A stretch of 8,867 nucleotides of DNA, taken from Pseudomonas sp. PGPPP3 (GTDB taxonomy: Bacteria > Pseudomonadota > Gammaproteobacteria > Pseudomonadales > Pseudomonadaceae). Of this stretch, positions 1 to 6,821 are shown piece after piece. The position numbers and the translations under genes are program-made. The stretch covers positions 1 through 8,867 of the forward strand of contig NKIE01000090.1 in the NCBI GenBank assembly GCA_002256055.1, written 5' to 3'. Below the pieces are notes generated by a model. It was not told the origin of the DNA. It saw only the letters and a program-made list of their open reading frames with translations, and did no database searches. The first letter of the stretch is position 1. Every line of letters begins with the position of its first letter.

Positions 1-1
1 C

Positions 2-1507
2 GGCGTGGTAAAAAGCCTGAAAGTGAAACTGGGTGACCGCCTGAAAGAAGGCGACGAACTGCTGGAGCTGGAAGTAGAAGGCGCTGCCGACGCAGCAGCA
101 ACACCCGCTGCGGCCCCAGCTGAAGCACCCAAAGCAGCTGCGGCTCCTGCGCCAGAAGCCGCGCCGGCACCCGCCGCACAGGCCTCCAGCAGCGTGCAGG
201 ACGTGCATGTGCCGGATATCGGCTCGTCAGGCAAAGCCAAGGGCATCGAACTCCTGGTCAAAGTCGGCGATACGGTCGAAGCCGACCAGTCGCTGATCAC
301 TCTCGAGTCGGACAAGGCCAGCATGGAAATCCCCTCGCCGGCTGCCGGTGTGGTGGAAAGCATCCGCGTCAAACTGGAAGACGAAGTCGGCACCGGCGAT
401 TTCATCCTCACGCTAAAAGTCGTAGGCGCAGCTGCTCCAGCCGCGGAACCCAGCGCTGCCGCACCAACTGCAGCAAGTGATGTGCACAAGGTCCCGGCCG
501 GCGCGCATCCGGCGGTTGCTGCAGAAGTCAGCGCGATTGCCTCTCTGGCGGCAGCCGCCGCCAAGGTCGTAGACGCCCCTGCTCGCCCCGGCAGCAAAGT
601 GCACGCAGGCCCAGCGGTGCGCCTGCTGGCGCGCGAGTTTGGTGTCGAGCTGTCCGCTGTAACGGGTTCCGGACCGAAAGATCGCATCCTCAAAGAAGAC
701 GTGCAGACTTACGTCAAAGCGATGATGCAGAAGGCCAAGGAAGCCCCAACTGCCGGCGCAACCGGTGGCGCAGGTATTCCACCGATCCCGGTGGTGGACT
801 TCAGCAAGTTTGGCGAAGTTGAAGAAGTGCCGATGACTCGCCTGATGCAGGTCGGTGCCAGCAACCTGCACCGCAGCTGGCTCAACGTGCCCCACGTGAC
901 TCAGTTCGACAGTGCCGACATCACCGAGCTGGAAGCCTTCCGCATCGCGCAAAAAGGCGCTGCGGAAAAGGCCGGAGTCAAGCTGACCGTCTTGCCGCTG
1001 CTGCTCAAGGCCTGTGCCCACTTGCTCAAGGAGCTGCCGGACTTCAACAGTTCGCTGGCGCCCTCGGGCAAGGCGCTGATCCGCAAGAAGTACGTGCACA
1101 TCGGCTTCGCCGTCGACACCCCGGACGGCCTGCTGGTGCCGGTGCTGAAAAACGTCGAGCAGAAGAGCCTGCTGCAACTGGCTGCGGAAGCGGCGGCCCT
1201 GGCGGAAAAAGCCCGGACCAAGAAGCTCTCTGCGGACGACATGCAGGGCGCCTGCTTCACCATCTCCAGCCTCGGCCACATTGGCGGCACCGGCTTCACG
1301 CCGATCGTCAACGCGCCGGAAGTGGCGATCCTTGGGGTCAGCAAGGCGACCATCCAGCCGGTTTGGGATGGTCAGGCGTTCCAGCCAAAACTGATGCTGC
1401 CGCTGTCGTTGTCCTACGACCACAGGGTCATCAACGGCGCCGCCGCTGCACGCTTTACCAAGCGCCTGGGGGAAGTGCTGGGGGATATCCGTACGTTGCT
1501 GCTCTAA
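2..1507 (+). CDS. aceF: Pyruvate dehydrogenase E2, dihydrolipoyllysine acetyltransferase (5' end missing)
   Basis: This is the E2 core of the cytoplasmic pyruvate dehydrogenase complex. It moves the acetyl group from pyruvate, via lipoyl-lysine, to CoA. The reading frame is already open at the left edge and starts inside a lipoyl domain (GVVKSLKVKLGD), so the true start lies upstream; by comparison with the P. aeruginosa protein about 50 residues are missing. Numbering from the valine codon at base 5, the parts are: the tail of one lipoyl domain (1-26), an Ala/Pro-rich swinging linker (27-63), a complete lipoyl domain (about 65-140) with the lipoylated Lys104 in ESDKASM, a second Ala/Pro linker, a peripheral subunit-binding domain (about 200-238) and the catalytic domain (about 262-500). 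The active-site motif YDHRVINGA has His473. Asn477 replaces the Asp of many E2s, which I recall as normal for Pseudomonas and Azotobacter E2p. aceE would be expected just upstream. A strong terminator follows 35 bp after the stop. Confidence 0.97.
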   Translation, partial: GVVKSLKVKLGDRLKEGDELLELEVEGAADAAATPAAAPAEAPKAAAAPAPEAAPAPAAQASSSVQDVHVPDIGSSGKAKGIELLVKVGDTVEADQSLITLESDKASMEIPSPAAGVVESIRVKLEDEVGTGDFILTLKVVGAAAPAAEPSAAAPTAASDVHKVPAGAHPAVAAEVSAIASLAAAAAKVVDAPARPGSKVHAGPAVRLLAREFGVELSAVTGSGPKDRILKEDVQTYVKAMMQKAKEAPTAGATGGAGIPPIPVVDFSKFGEVEEVPMTRLMQVGASNLHRSWLNVPHVTQFDSADITELEAFRIAQKGAAEKAGVKLTVLPLLLKACAHLLKELPDFNSSLAPSGKALIRKKYVHIGFAVDTPDGLLVPVLKNVEQKSLLQLAAEAAALAEKARTKKLSADDMQGACFTISSLGHIGGTGFTPIVNAPEVAILGVSKATIQPVWDGQAFQPKLMLPLSLSYDHRVINGAAAARFTKRLGEVLGDIRTLLL

Positions 1508-1542
1508 GGCTGGCGGGCCTTTAGCCCACACCTGTACAACCG

Positions 1543-1569
1543 AACGCCCCGCCTTGCGCGGGGCGTTTT
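1543..1569 (+). terminator. Intrinsic terminator after aceF
   Basis: A perfect 10-bp stem (AACGCCCCGC at 1543-1552 with GCGGGGCGTT at 1558-1567) has a 5-nt loop and leads into TTTT at 1566-1569. It begins 35 bp past the aceF stop codon, as expected for the end of the pyruvate dehydrogenase operon. The hairpin also lies just beyond the stop of the convergent minus-strand gene. In that direction the run of T is interrupted, so it may work bidirectionally but less well. Confidence 0.9.
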
Positions 1570-1576
1570 GTATGCG

Positions 1577-2113
1577 TCAGTTCTGCTGCAGATTGCGCAG
1601 CAAAAACGACAACGCCTTCGCCAGTTCCTCGGCGCCTTGCTGGTCGCGCAGCACGCTGAGCAGCGGCGTGCCGTCGGCCGGATTATTCAAGACACAACGT
1701 ATGCCGCTAAGGGGGCAGTCATAACGGATATAAGGATCCACCCCGAACACCGAAAGACGACGGTTACGCACGCTGACATCGGTGCCCTGCTGGCCACGGG
1801 ACTCTTCGCGCAGCAACAGTTCTCCCGGCGCACCAAGGCTCAGCTGATAAAGCAAATCCCGCGGCGCGGCCTGCCCCACCTGATAGCCGGCACGCAAGGC
1901 GTAGGTTTGCAGCAACTGGTTGCAGTGCTCCAGCAACGCCTCGCGCTCGCTCTTGGCCAGATAGAGCCGCTTGATTCCAGACAGGTAACTGGCCTGTTCG
2001 CTACCGCTCAAACCACTGCCCGAACCGCTTTCCACGGGTGCTGCCACGGCACTGCCCAGCAACGCCATGAAGATTATCCCGCTCAGTTGCCTTGTCAGTC
2101 TGATCCGCATCAT
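1577..2113 (-). CDS. Small exported protein of unknown function (178 aa)
   Basis: I do not recognise this family. The N-terminus reads as a Sec signal peptide: basic residues (MMRIRLTRQ), a hydrophobic stretch (about 11-22), then small residues with a likely cut after AVA near residue 24. There is no Cys after the cut, so it is not an obvious lipoprotein. The mature part begins with a Gly/Ser-rich stretch, continues with a charged helical region (about 45-75), and ends with a segment containing Cys in the motif YDCPLSGIRC, followed by an Asn/Asp-rich turn and a Leu-rich C-terminal helix. The two close Cys residues could form a disulfide in the periplasm; that is inference. Two consecutive ATG codons are possible starts. 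An AAGGGTG purine-rich site sits just upstream. This strand was chosen over the overlapping plus-strand frame because of the signal peptide and ribosome site. It converges on aceF and diverges from the phosphodiesterase gene. Confidence 0.75.
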   Translation of the reverse strand: MMRIRLTRQLSGIIFMALLGSAVAAPVESGSGSGLSGSEQASYLSGIKRLYLAKSEREALLEHCNQLLQTYALRAGYQVGQAAPRDLLYQLSLGAPGELLLREESRGQQGTDVSVRNRRLSVFGVDPYIRYDCPLSGIRCVLNNPADGTPLLSVLRDQQGAEELAKALSFLLRNLQQN

Positions 2114-2148
2114 GCACCCTTGCGCAGCGCTAATAAGAGGTAGGGTTC

Positions 2149-2308
2149 GGAGCCTGTCGAATTTAACGCTGTTCAGCTGCGGAAAACCGACCTGGCCATT
2201 TTTGCTGATCTTTCTTGTTCAATAGCGCGCTATTCGCCTCGAAAGATCAGCAAAACTGACGCAAAACGGGTTTCCCCTCGCAACGAACGGTCAAGTCCGC
2301 CAGGCTCC
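2149..2308. repeat. 160-bp near-palindromic element with terminal inverted repeats (MITE-like)
   Basis: The ends are inverted copies: GGAGCCTG at 2149-2156 and CAGGCTCC at 2301-2308, with weaker matching for about 12 bp further in. Near the middle a perfect 15-bp arm, TTTTGCTGATCTTTC (2200-2214), pairs with GAAAGATCAGCAAAA (2241-2255). The exact centre is the perfect palindrome AATAGCGCGCTATT (2221-2234). The 15-bp arms and this core share one symmetry axis (2227/2228), and the outer ends are symmetric to within about one base. Blocks in between also match partly, for example GGAAAACC (2181-2188) and GGGTTTCC (2268-2275). The core is visibly richer in A/T than the flanking genes. No obvious target-site duplication and no open reading frame of note are present. 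It occupies most of the divergent gap between the exported-protein gene and dipA, so it may carry or disturb promoters. On the minus strand its left end supplies TCGACA, a possible -35-like hexamer facing the exported-protein gene. Confidence 0.72.
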
Positions 2309-2348
2309 CGCGCCCAACTCGGTCAGCATACTTGAAGCGAGTCATCCG

Positions 2349-5054
2349 ATGAAAATCCATACCGATACCGCCAGCCGTTCGGCGGTCGAGGTTGTGACCC
2401 AGTTGCCAGTCCCCGGCAAGCTGGGGCTATTGCGTTTTGAGCGCTTGGACGAAGCCAGTTGGGCCTTGCTGTATCTGGATCCCTCCTGCGCACAGGCCTT
2501 CGGTCAACCGGCCACAGAACTCTGCGCCCTGATCGGCGCCCCCTATGCCAGCCTGATGGAACCCCAGGCGCGCTATCAGTTACATGCCCAGATCCAGCAG
2601 CAACTGAGCAACGCACCTCACTATCAAGTGCGCTACACCCTGCATACCGAGCTCGGACCGTTGCAAATCCTCGAGTGCGGCGAGCGCTTCCAGCAGCGCC
2701 AGCGAGCCTTGCTGCGCGGCTATCTGCTGATCGATCAGCAGGCCGAGCCCAAGGGCAGCCCCCTGCTCAGCGAACTGCAAGCGCAAAACGCGCGCCTGCA
2801 AACGTCCCTCGAACTCCACCAGGACGCCCAGGAAGATCACCTGCAGCACCTGTTGCGCTCACGCACCCAGCAGAGCCTGATCGTGCGTTTGGCGCGCCAT
2901 CGCTATACGTCAGGCAACCCGTTGCAGGAAGCCGCCGAGCTGATCACCCAAGCGGCCTGCGAGGCCTACGGCGTAGCCCGTGCCGGCATCTGGCTGCTGC
3001 AGGGCGAACACCTGCAGGCGCTGGCCCTGTACCGCCGCGACCTGGACCAATACGAAAACCTGGCCGCCATCGAAACGCGCCAGTTTCCGCTGTACCTCGA
3101 AGCACTGCAGAGCAGCCGCGCCATCGATGCTGGCAACGCCCAGCAAGACCCACGCACCCGCGAACTGAGCGGCCACTACTTGCAACCCATGGGTATTCAG
3201 GCGCTGCTGGACGCCAGCATCCGCGTCAACGGCGATATGGTCGGCGTGCTCTGCCTGGAACATACCGACGGTCTGCGCACCTGGCAGGCCGACGAAATCG
3301 CCTTTGCCGGCGAGCTGGCCGACCAGTTCGCCCAGGTCATGATTAACCAGCAACGGCGCACCGCCACCAGCGCCCTGCACCTGTTTCAGCGCGCGGTCGA
3401 GCAAAGCGCCAGCGCCTTTTTGCTGATCGATCGTGACGGCCGGGTGGAGTACGTCAACCCGAGTTTTACCGCCATCACCCTGTATAGTTCTGAAGAAGTC
3501 TGCGGCCAACGAATTGCCGACTTACCGGCGCTGGAAAACCTCGCCGACATGCTCTTCGATGCTCAATCCAGCCTCAGCCATAGCAACAGCTGGCAAGGTG
3601 AATTCAAAAGCCGCCGCAAGAACTTCGACCCCTACTGGGGCCAGCTGTCGATCTCCAAAGTGCATGACGAAAACGGCGAGCTGACCCACTACATCGGCAT
3701 CTACGAAGACATCAGCGAGAGCAAGCGCGCCCAGCAGCGCATCGAGCGCCTGGCCTTTCGCGACAGCCTCACCGGCCTGGGCAACCGCTTGGCCTTTATC
3801 CGCGGCCTGGAGCAGCACTTTGAACAGCAAAGCAGTGCCCCCCTGAGCCTGCTGCTGGTCGACATCGACAATTTCAAGCGCATCAACGACAGCCTCGGCC
3901 ACACCACCGGCGACAAACTGCTGGTCAGCCTGGCCCTGCGCCTGCGTAACACCCTAAACCCGACCGGCATCCTGGCGCGCCTGGCCAGCAACGAATTTGC
4001 CGTACAGCTGGACGGTGTTGACCAGGCCGAGGGCCAGCGCCTGGCCGAACAGGTGCTACTGACCCTGAGCAAGCCACTGTTTGTCGACAATCAGTTGATC
4101 AACGTCAGTGGCTCGGTTGGCCTGGCCTGCGCGCCCGCCCATGGCAATGATCCGCAAGCCCTGCTGAAAAGCGCGGGACTGGCCTTGCATAAGGCCAAAG
4201 CCAACGGCAAACAGCAGGTACAAGTGTTCAACGAAGCGCTGAACGCCGAAGCCAACTACCGCCTGTTTGTGGAAAACAACCTGCGCCGCGCCCTGATGCA
4301 GAACGAGCGGGAGGGTTACTACCAGCCCAAACTGAGCCTGAAAAATGGCCAACTGCAAGGCCTGGAAGCGCTGTTGCGCTGGAGCCATCCCGAGCGCGGG
4401 ATGATCTACCCCGACCAGTTCATCAGCGTGGCGGAAGAAACCGGCCTGATCATTCCGATCGGCAAATGGGTCGCTCGCCAGGCCTGCCGCATGAGCAAAC
4501 AGCTGTTCGCCATGGGCTTCGGCGAATGCCCAATCGCCATCAACCTGTCGCCCAAGCAGTTCTCCGACCCCGACCTGGTAGCCTCGATACGAGACATCCT
4601 TCGCGAAGAAGACCTGCCGGCTCACCTGCTCGAGCTAGAGCTCACCGAAAGCTTGTTATTGGAAGCCAGCGACACCACGCGCCAGCAATTGGACGATCTC
4701 AAGGCGCTGGGCCTGAGCCTGGCCATGGATGACTTTGGCACTGGTTATTCATCGCTTAGCTACCTGAAGAAATTCCCCATCGATGTGATCAAAATCGATC
4801 GCAGCTTTATCAAAGACATCCCCGACAACCAGGACGACATGGAGATCACCTCGGCGGTGATCGCCATGGCCCACAAGCTGAAACTCAAGGTGGTCGCCGA
4901 AGGCATCGAGACGAACGCCCAGGTCGCGTTTCTACGTCGCCAGCACTGCGATATTGGCCAGGGCTACCTGTTCGACCGCCCCATTGCCGGCCGCGAATTG
5001 ATCCAGCGCTTGCGCCGCTATCCCAGCGCCGCGCCAATCAAACCCGCGCACTAA
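2349..5054 (+). CDS. dipA: DipA-type c-di-GMP phosphodiesterase (GAF-PAS-GGDEF-EAL)
   Basis: Predicted cytoplasmic phosphodiesterase that hydrolyses cyclic di-GMP; DipA of P. aeruginosa (PA5017) drives biofilm dispersal, and its gene sits between aceF and msrA as here. Order of parts in 901 residues: an N-terminal PAS-like region (about 25-130), a Gln/Leu-rich probable coiled coil (about 138-172), a GAF-like domain (about 187-335), a PAS domain with its PAC-type tail (about 345-457, ending YEDISESKR), GGDEF (about 468-630) and EAL (about 637-890). The GGDEF signature is degenerate (ASNEF, 546-550), and the inhibitory RxxD site is absent (NPTG at that place). The nucleotide/metal segment VDIDNFKRINDSLGH is kept, so GTP binding without synthesis is possible. 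The EAL active site looks complete: EALLR (673-677), Asn732, Glu767 in ELTES, DDFGTG (794-799), Lys815 and Glu851. No transmembrane segments are seen. The ATG is preceded only by a weak GAAGCGAG site; the start is supported by the family N-terminus. msrA follows after 74 bp. Confidence 0.93.
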   Translation: MKIHTDTASRSAVEVVTQLPVPGKLGLLRFERLDEASWALLYLDPSCAQAFGQPATELCALIGAPYASLMEPQARYQLHAQIQQQLSNAPHYQVRYTLHTELGPLQILECGERFQQRQRALLRGYLLIDQQAEPKGSPLLSELQAQNARLQTSLELHQDAQEDHLQHLLRSRTQQSLIVRLARHRYTSGNPLQEAAELITQAACEAYGVARAGIWLLQGEHLQALALYRRDLDQYENLAAIETRQFPLYLEALQSSRAIDAGNAQQDPRTRELSGHYLQPMGIQALLDASIRVNGDMVGVLCLEHTDGLRTWQADEIAFAGELADQFAQVMINQQRRTATSALHLFQRAVEQSASAFLLIDRDGRVEYVNPSFTAITLYSSEEVCGQRIADLPALENLADMLFDAQSSLSHSNSWQGEFKSRRKNFDPYWGQLSISKVHDENGELTHYIGIYEDISESKRAQQRIERLAFRDSLTGLGNRLAFIRGLEQHFEQQSSAPLSLLLVDIDNFKRINDSLGHTTGDKLLVSLALRLRNTLNPTGILARLASNEFAVQLDGVDQAEGQRLAEQVLLTLSKPLFVDNQLINVSGSVGLACAPAHGNDPQALLKSAGLALHKAKANGKQQVQVFNEALNAEANYRLFVENNLRRALMQNEREGYYQPKLSLKNGQLQGLEALLRWSHPERGMIYPDQFISVAEETGLIIPIGKWVARQACRMSKQLFAMGFGECPIAINLSPKQFSDPDLVASIRDILREEDLPAHLLELELTESLLLEASDTTRQQLDDLKALGLSLAMDDFGTGYSSLSYLKKFPIDVIKIDRSFIKDIPDNQDDMEITSAVIAMAHKLKLKVVAEGIETNAQVAFLRRQHCDIGQGYLFDRPIAGRELIQRLRRYPSAAPIKPAH

Positions 5055-5128
5055 ATGCCGACCTGCTTGTAACGTCAGCCCTGTGACGCGGTCTACTCTG
5101 TACCGCGGCCCACCCTTGAGGAATACCC

Positions 5129-5776
5129 ATGGTCTTGCGCTCGCAAATTCTTGTGCACAAACAGGCTTTGCCCACCGCCGAACAGGCCCTGCCGGGGCGT
5201 GACACGGCCGTCGCCGTCCCCGCCCGCCACGCTGTCAGCAGCCATCCATTGCAGCCGCCGTTCCCAGCAGGCCTGCAACAAGCGGTGTTTGCCATGGGTT
5301 GTTTCTGGGGCGCCGAGCGGCGCTTCTGGCAGCAGCCAGGGGTCTACAGCACCGCCGTTGGTTATGCCGGCGGCCATACGCCCAACCCCACCTATGAGGA
5401 AGTCTGCTCTGGCCTCACCGGCCATACCGAGGTGGTGCTGGTGGTTTTCGATCCGCAGGTCACCGGCTATGCGGCGCTGCTGAAAGTTTTCTGGGAGGCC
5501 CACAACCCAACGCAGGGCATGCGCCAGGGTAACGACAGCGGCACCCAGTACCGCTCAGCCATCTATTGCCACGGCAGCGAACAACTGACGGCCGCACTGG
5601 CCAGTCAGGAAGCCTTTCAGCAGGCGTTGACGGCAGCGGGTCAGGGCCAGATCACCACAGAAATCGCCGCCGCACCGGCCTTTTTCTACGCCGAGGCCTA
5701 TCACCAGCAATACCTAGCCAAAAACCCTGGTGATTACTGCGGCCTGGGCGGCACAGGGGTGTGCCTGCCGGCGTAA
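5129..5776 (+). CDS. msrA: Peptide-methionine (S)-S-oxide reductase MsrA
   Basis: Repairs methionine S-sulfoxide in proteins and free methionine, using thioredoxin as reductant, in the cytoplasm. At 215 residues it matches the long E. coli-type form (about 212), including the N-terminal extension with ALPGRDT before the core. Catalytic Cys58 lies in GCFWGAE. Other family blocks are [12 protein letters not shown] (71-82), [16 protein letters not shown] (86-101) and [14 protein letters not shown] (133-146). The C-terminal part ends [17 protein letters not shown] with the two recycling cysteines Cys204 and Cys212, so the three-cysteine mechanism is expected. The ATG is fixed by a GAGGA site (5118-5122) six bases upstream. 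It lies 74 bp after dipA on the same strand and converges on rlmJ. A weak -10-like TCTACT (5092-5097) with TTGTAA at 5067-5072 could be its own promoter, but the spacing of 19 is poor, so co-transcription with dipA remains possible. Confidence 0.97.
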   Translation: MVLRSQILVHKQALPTAEQALPGRDTAVAVPARHAVSSHPLQPPFPAGLQQAVFAMGCFWGAERRFWQQPGVYSTAVGYAGGHTPNPTYEEVCSGLTGHTEVVLVVFDPQVTGYAALLKVFWEAHNPTQGMRQGNDSGTQYRSAIYCHGSEQLTAALASQEAFQQALTAAGQGQITTEIAAAPAFFYAEAYHQQYLAKNPGDYCGLGGTGVCLPA

Positions 5777-5824
5777 GCGCCAGCAGGCAACTCGCTACGA
5801 ACGGCGGCCGCAGCCTGGCGCTTA
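5763..5824. terminator. Overlapping inverted repeats at the convergent msrA/rlmJ ends
   Basis: Two alternative structures share bases. One is a tight hairpin: GCCTGCCGGCG (5763-5773) with CGCCAGCAGGC (5778-5788), 10 of 11 pairs, loop TAAG, containing the msrA stop codon in its loop. The other is a perfect 10-bp inverted repeat, TAAGCGCCAG (5774-5783) with CTGGCGCTTA (5815-5824), separated by 31 nt; its arms contain the TAA stops of msrA (plus strand) and rlmJ (minus strand). No T-run follows in either direction, so this is not a classical intrinsic terminator. It may block read-through, protect 3' ends, or be a remnant of a REP-like repeat. Confidence 0.4.
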
Positions 5825-6673
5825 ACCGGCGGATTGTTCTTCGATCAGCCAGTCCAACTTCCAACCACCTTGGGTCTGACCGAGGTTCTGGCCGAGCCAC
5901 GGCAGTACCGAGCGCAGTTCGTCTTCCAGGCCCCAAGGCGGGTTGGCGATGGCTAGGCCGGAACCGTTCAGACCAACATCGGCGTTGTCGGCGGCATGCA
6001 CCAGCAGTTCAACCCGCAGCAGCTTGGGCGCGCCCGTGCCTTGCAGGTCCTGATAGAAGCGCTTGAGCTGGCGCTGATCCTTGATCGGATACCAGATCGC
6101 CACCACCGCCTGGCGCATGCGCGCGATGCTTTCCTTCATGGCCTGGGCGCAACGCTGCAGCTCGTCGGCCTGCTCGAACGGCGGGTCGATCAGCAGCACC
6201 GCGCGTTTTTGCGCAGTCGGCAGCAAGGCTCGCGGCACATGCCAGCCCTCGCCCAAGTGCACGGCCACACGGCGGTCGTACTTCATGTTGGCTTTCAGCA
6301 GTTGGCCGTCTTCCGGATGCTTTTCATTGAGCTGCAGACGGTCCTGCTCGCGGCTCAGCTCGCGGGCCACTTCCGGCGAGCCGGGGTAGTAACGCAGTTG
6401 GCCGTCCGGGTTGAGGGCGCGAATCACCCCGAGGTAATCGTCGAACAGCGCCGGCACATCGTCGGCCTGCCAGACGCGCTGGATGCCTTCCAGCCATTCG
6501 CCAGTACGCGTGGCCTGATCGCCGCGCAGGTCATACAGGCCGATGCCGGCATGGCTGTCGAGATAGGCATAGGGCGCGTCTTTCTTGGCCAGCAGGGCCA
6601 GCAAGCGGGACAGCACCAAGTGTTTGAGCACATCGGCGTGGTTGCCGGCGTGATAGGCGTGACGGTAGTTCAT
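5822..6673 (-). CDS. rlmJ: 23S rRNA (adenine(2030)-N6)-methyltransferase RlmJ
   Basis: Methylates N6 of A2030 in 23S rRNA using S-adenosylmethionine, acting on free rRNA or early ribosomal particles. Its 283 residues compare with 280 in E. coli RlmJ. The N-terminus NYRHAYHAGNHADVLKH is the family signature, with Tyr3, His5 and Lys17 at positions reported as important in the E. coli enzyme (recalled). The SAM-binding motif region is YLDSHAGIGLYDL (37-49), a further family block is GQLRYYPGSP (91-100), and the N6-adenine catalytic motif is DPPF (163-166; DPPY in E. coli). The C-terminal SGLAIANPPWGLE (238-250) is also conserved. The start is supported by GAGGA seven bases upstream (minus strand, complement of 6681-6685). 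It is transcribed alone, divergent from the acyl-CoA dehydrogenase gene and convergent with msrA. I found no convincing promoter pair; TAAACT on the minus strand at about 6698-6703 is a possible -10 without a matching -35. Confidence 0.96.
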   Translation of the reverse strand: MNYRHAYHAGNHADVLKHLVLSRLLALLAKKDAPYAYLDSHAGIGLYDLRGDQATRTGEWLEGIQRVWQADDVPALFDDYLGVIRALNPDGQLRYYPGSPEVARELSREQDRLQLNEKHPEDGQLLKANMKYDRRVAVHLGEGWHVPRALLPTAQKRAVLLIDPPFEQADELQRCAQAMKESIARMRQAVVAIWYPIKDQRQLKRFYQDLQGTGAPKLLRVELLVHAADNADVGLNGSGLAIANPPWGLEDELRSVLPWLGQNLGQTQGGWKLDWLIEEQSAG

Positions 6674-6821
6674 GACTTATTCCTCGCAAGGCCGGCAGTT
6701 TAACAGGCCTGGGCGCCTTGCCGCCGATTCGGTTCTGGCGCCGTATCACTGCGCCCTATGGTGCTAGGCGACCGACCGTCTCGCCCCTAGACTCGACCCA
6801 TCGCCACCGAGGTATGCCCCA

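Noticed and set aside
413..1531. 372-residue open frame antisense to aceF
   Set aside because: It lies fully opposite a certain gene, its composition (Gln, Arg, His-rich) is typical of high-GC antisense frames, and it has no family resemblance or clear ribosome site.
1568..2143. 191-residue plus-strand frame opposite the exported-protein gene
   Set aside because: It would start inside the aceF terminator, lacks a ribosome site, and is Gln/Arg/Thr-rich. The minus-strand frame has a proper signal peptide, tandem ATG and a purine-rich site.
2309..2348. CATACT (2327-2332) as the -10 of a dipA promoter
   Set aside because: No acceptable -35 is found 16-19 bp upstream; that position falls in the GC-rich end of the palindromic element.
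2459..3346. 295-residue frame overlapping the start of dipA in another frame
   Set aside because: It is Arg/Pro/Ala-rich as expected of an out-of-frame reading of GC-rich coding DNA, while the dipA frame shows conserved domains throughout.
5067..5097. TTGTAA / TCTACT as a separate msrA promoter
   Set aside because: The 19-bp spacing and partial -10 match are too weak for a separate feature; it is mentioned only in the msrA entry.
5996..6703. 235-residue plus-strand frame opposite rlmJ
   Set aside because: rlmJ on the minus strand has unmistakable family motifs and a good ribosome site; this frame is its antisense shadow.
6764..6790. Imperfect inverted repeat CTAGGCGA ... TCGCCCCTAG in the rlmJ/acyl-CoA dehydrogenase divergent region, as a possible repressor operator
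   Set aside because: The arms match only with a 2-base gap and no known operator consensus (for example PsrA-like) fits. TAGACT at 6788-6793 could be a -10, but no -35 lies at a good distance.
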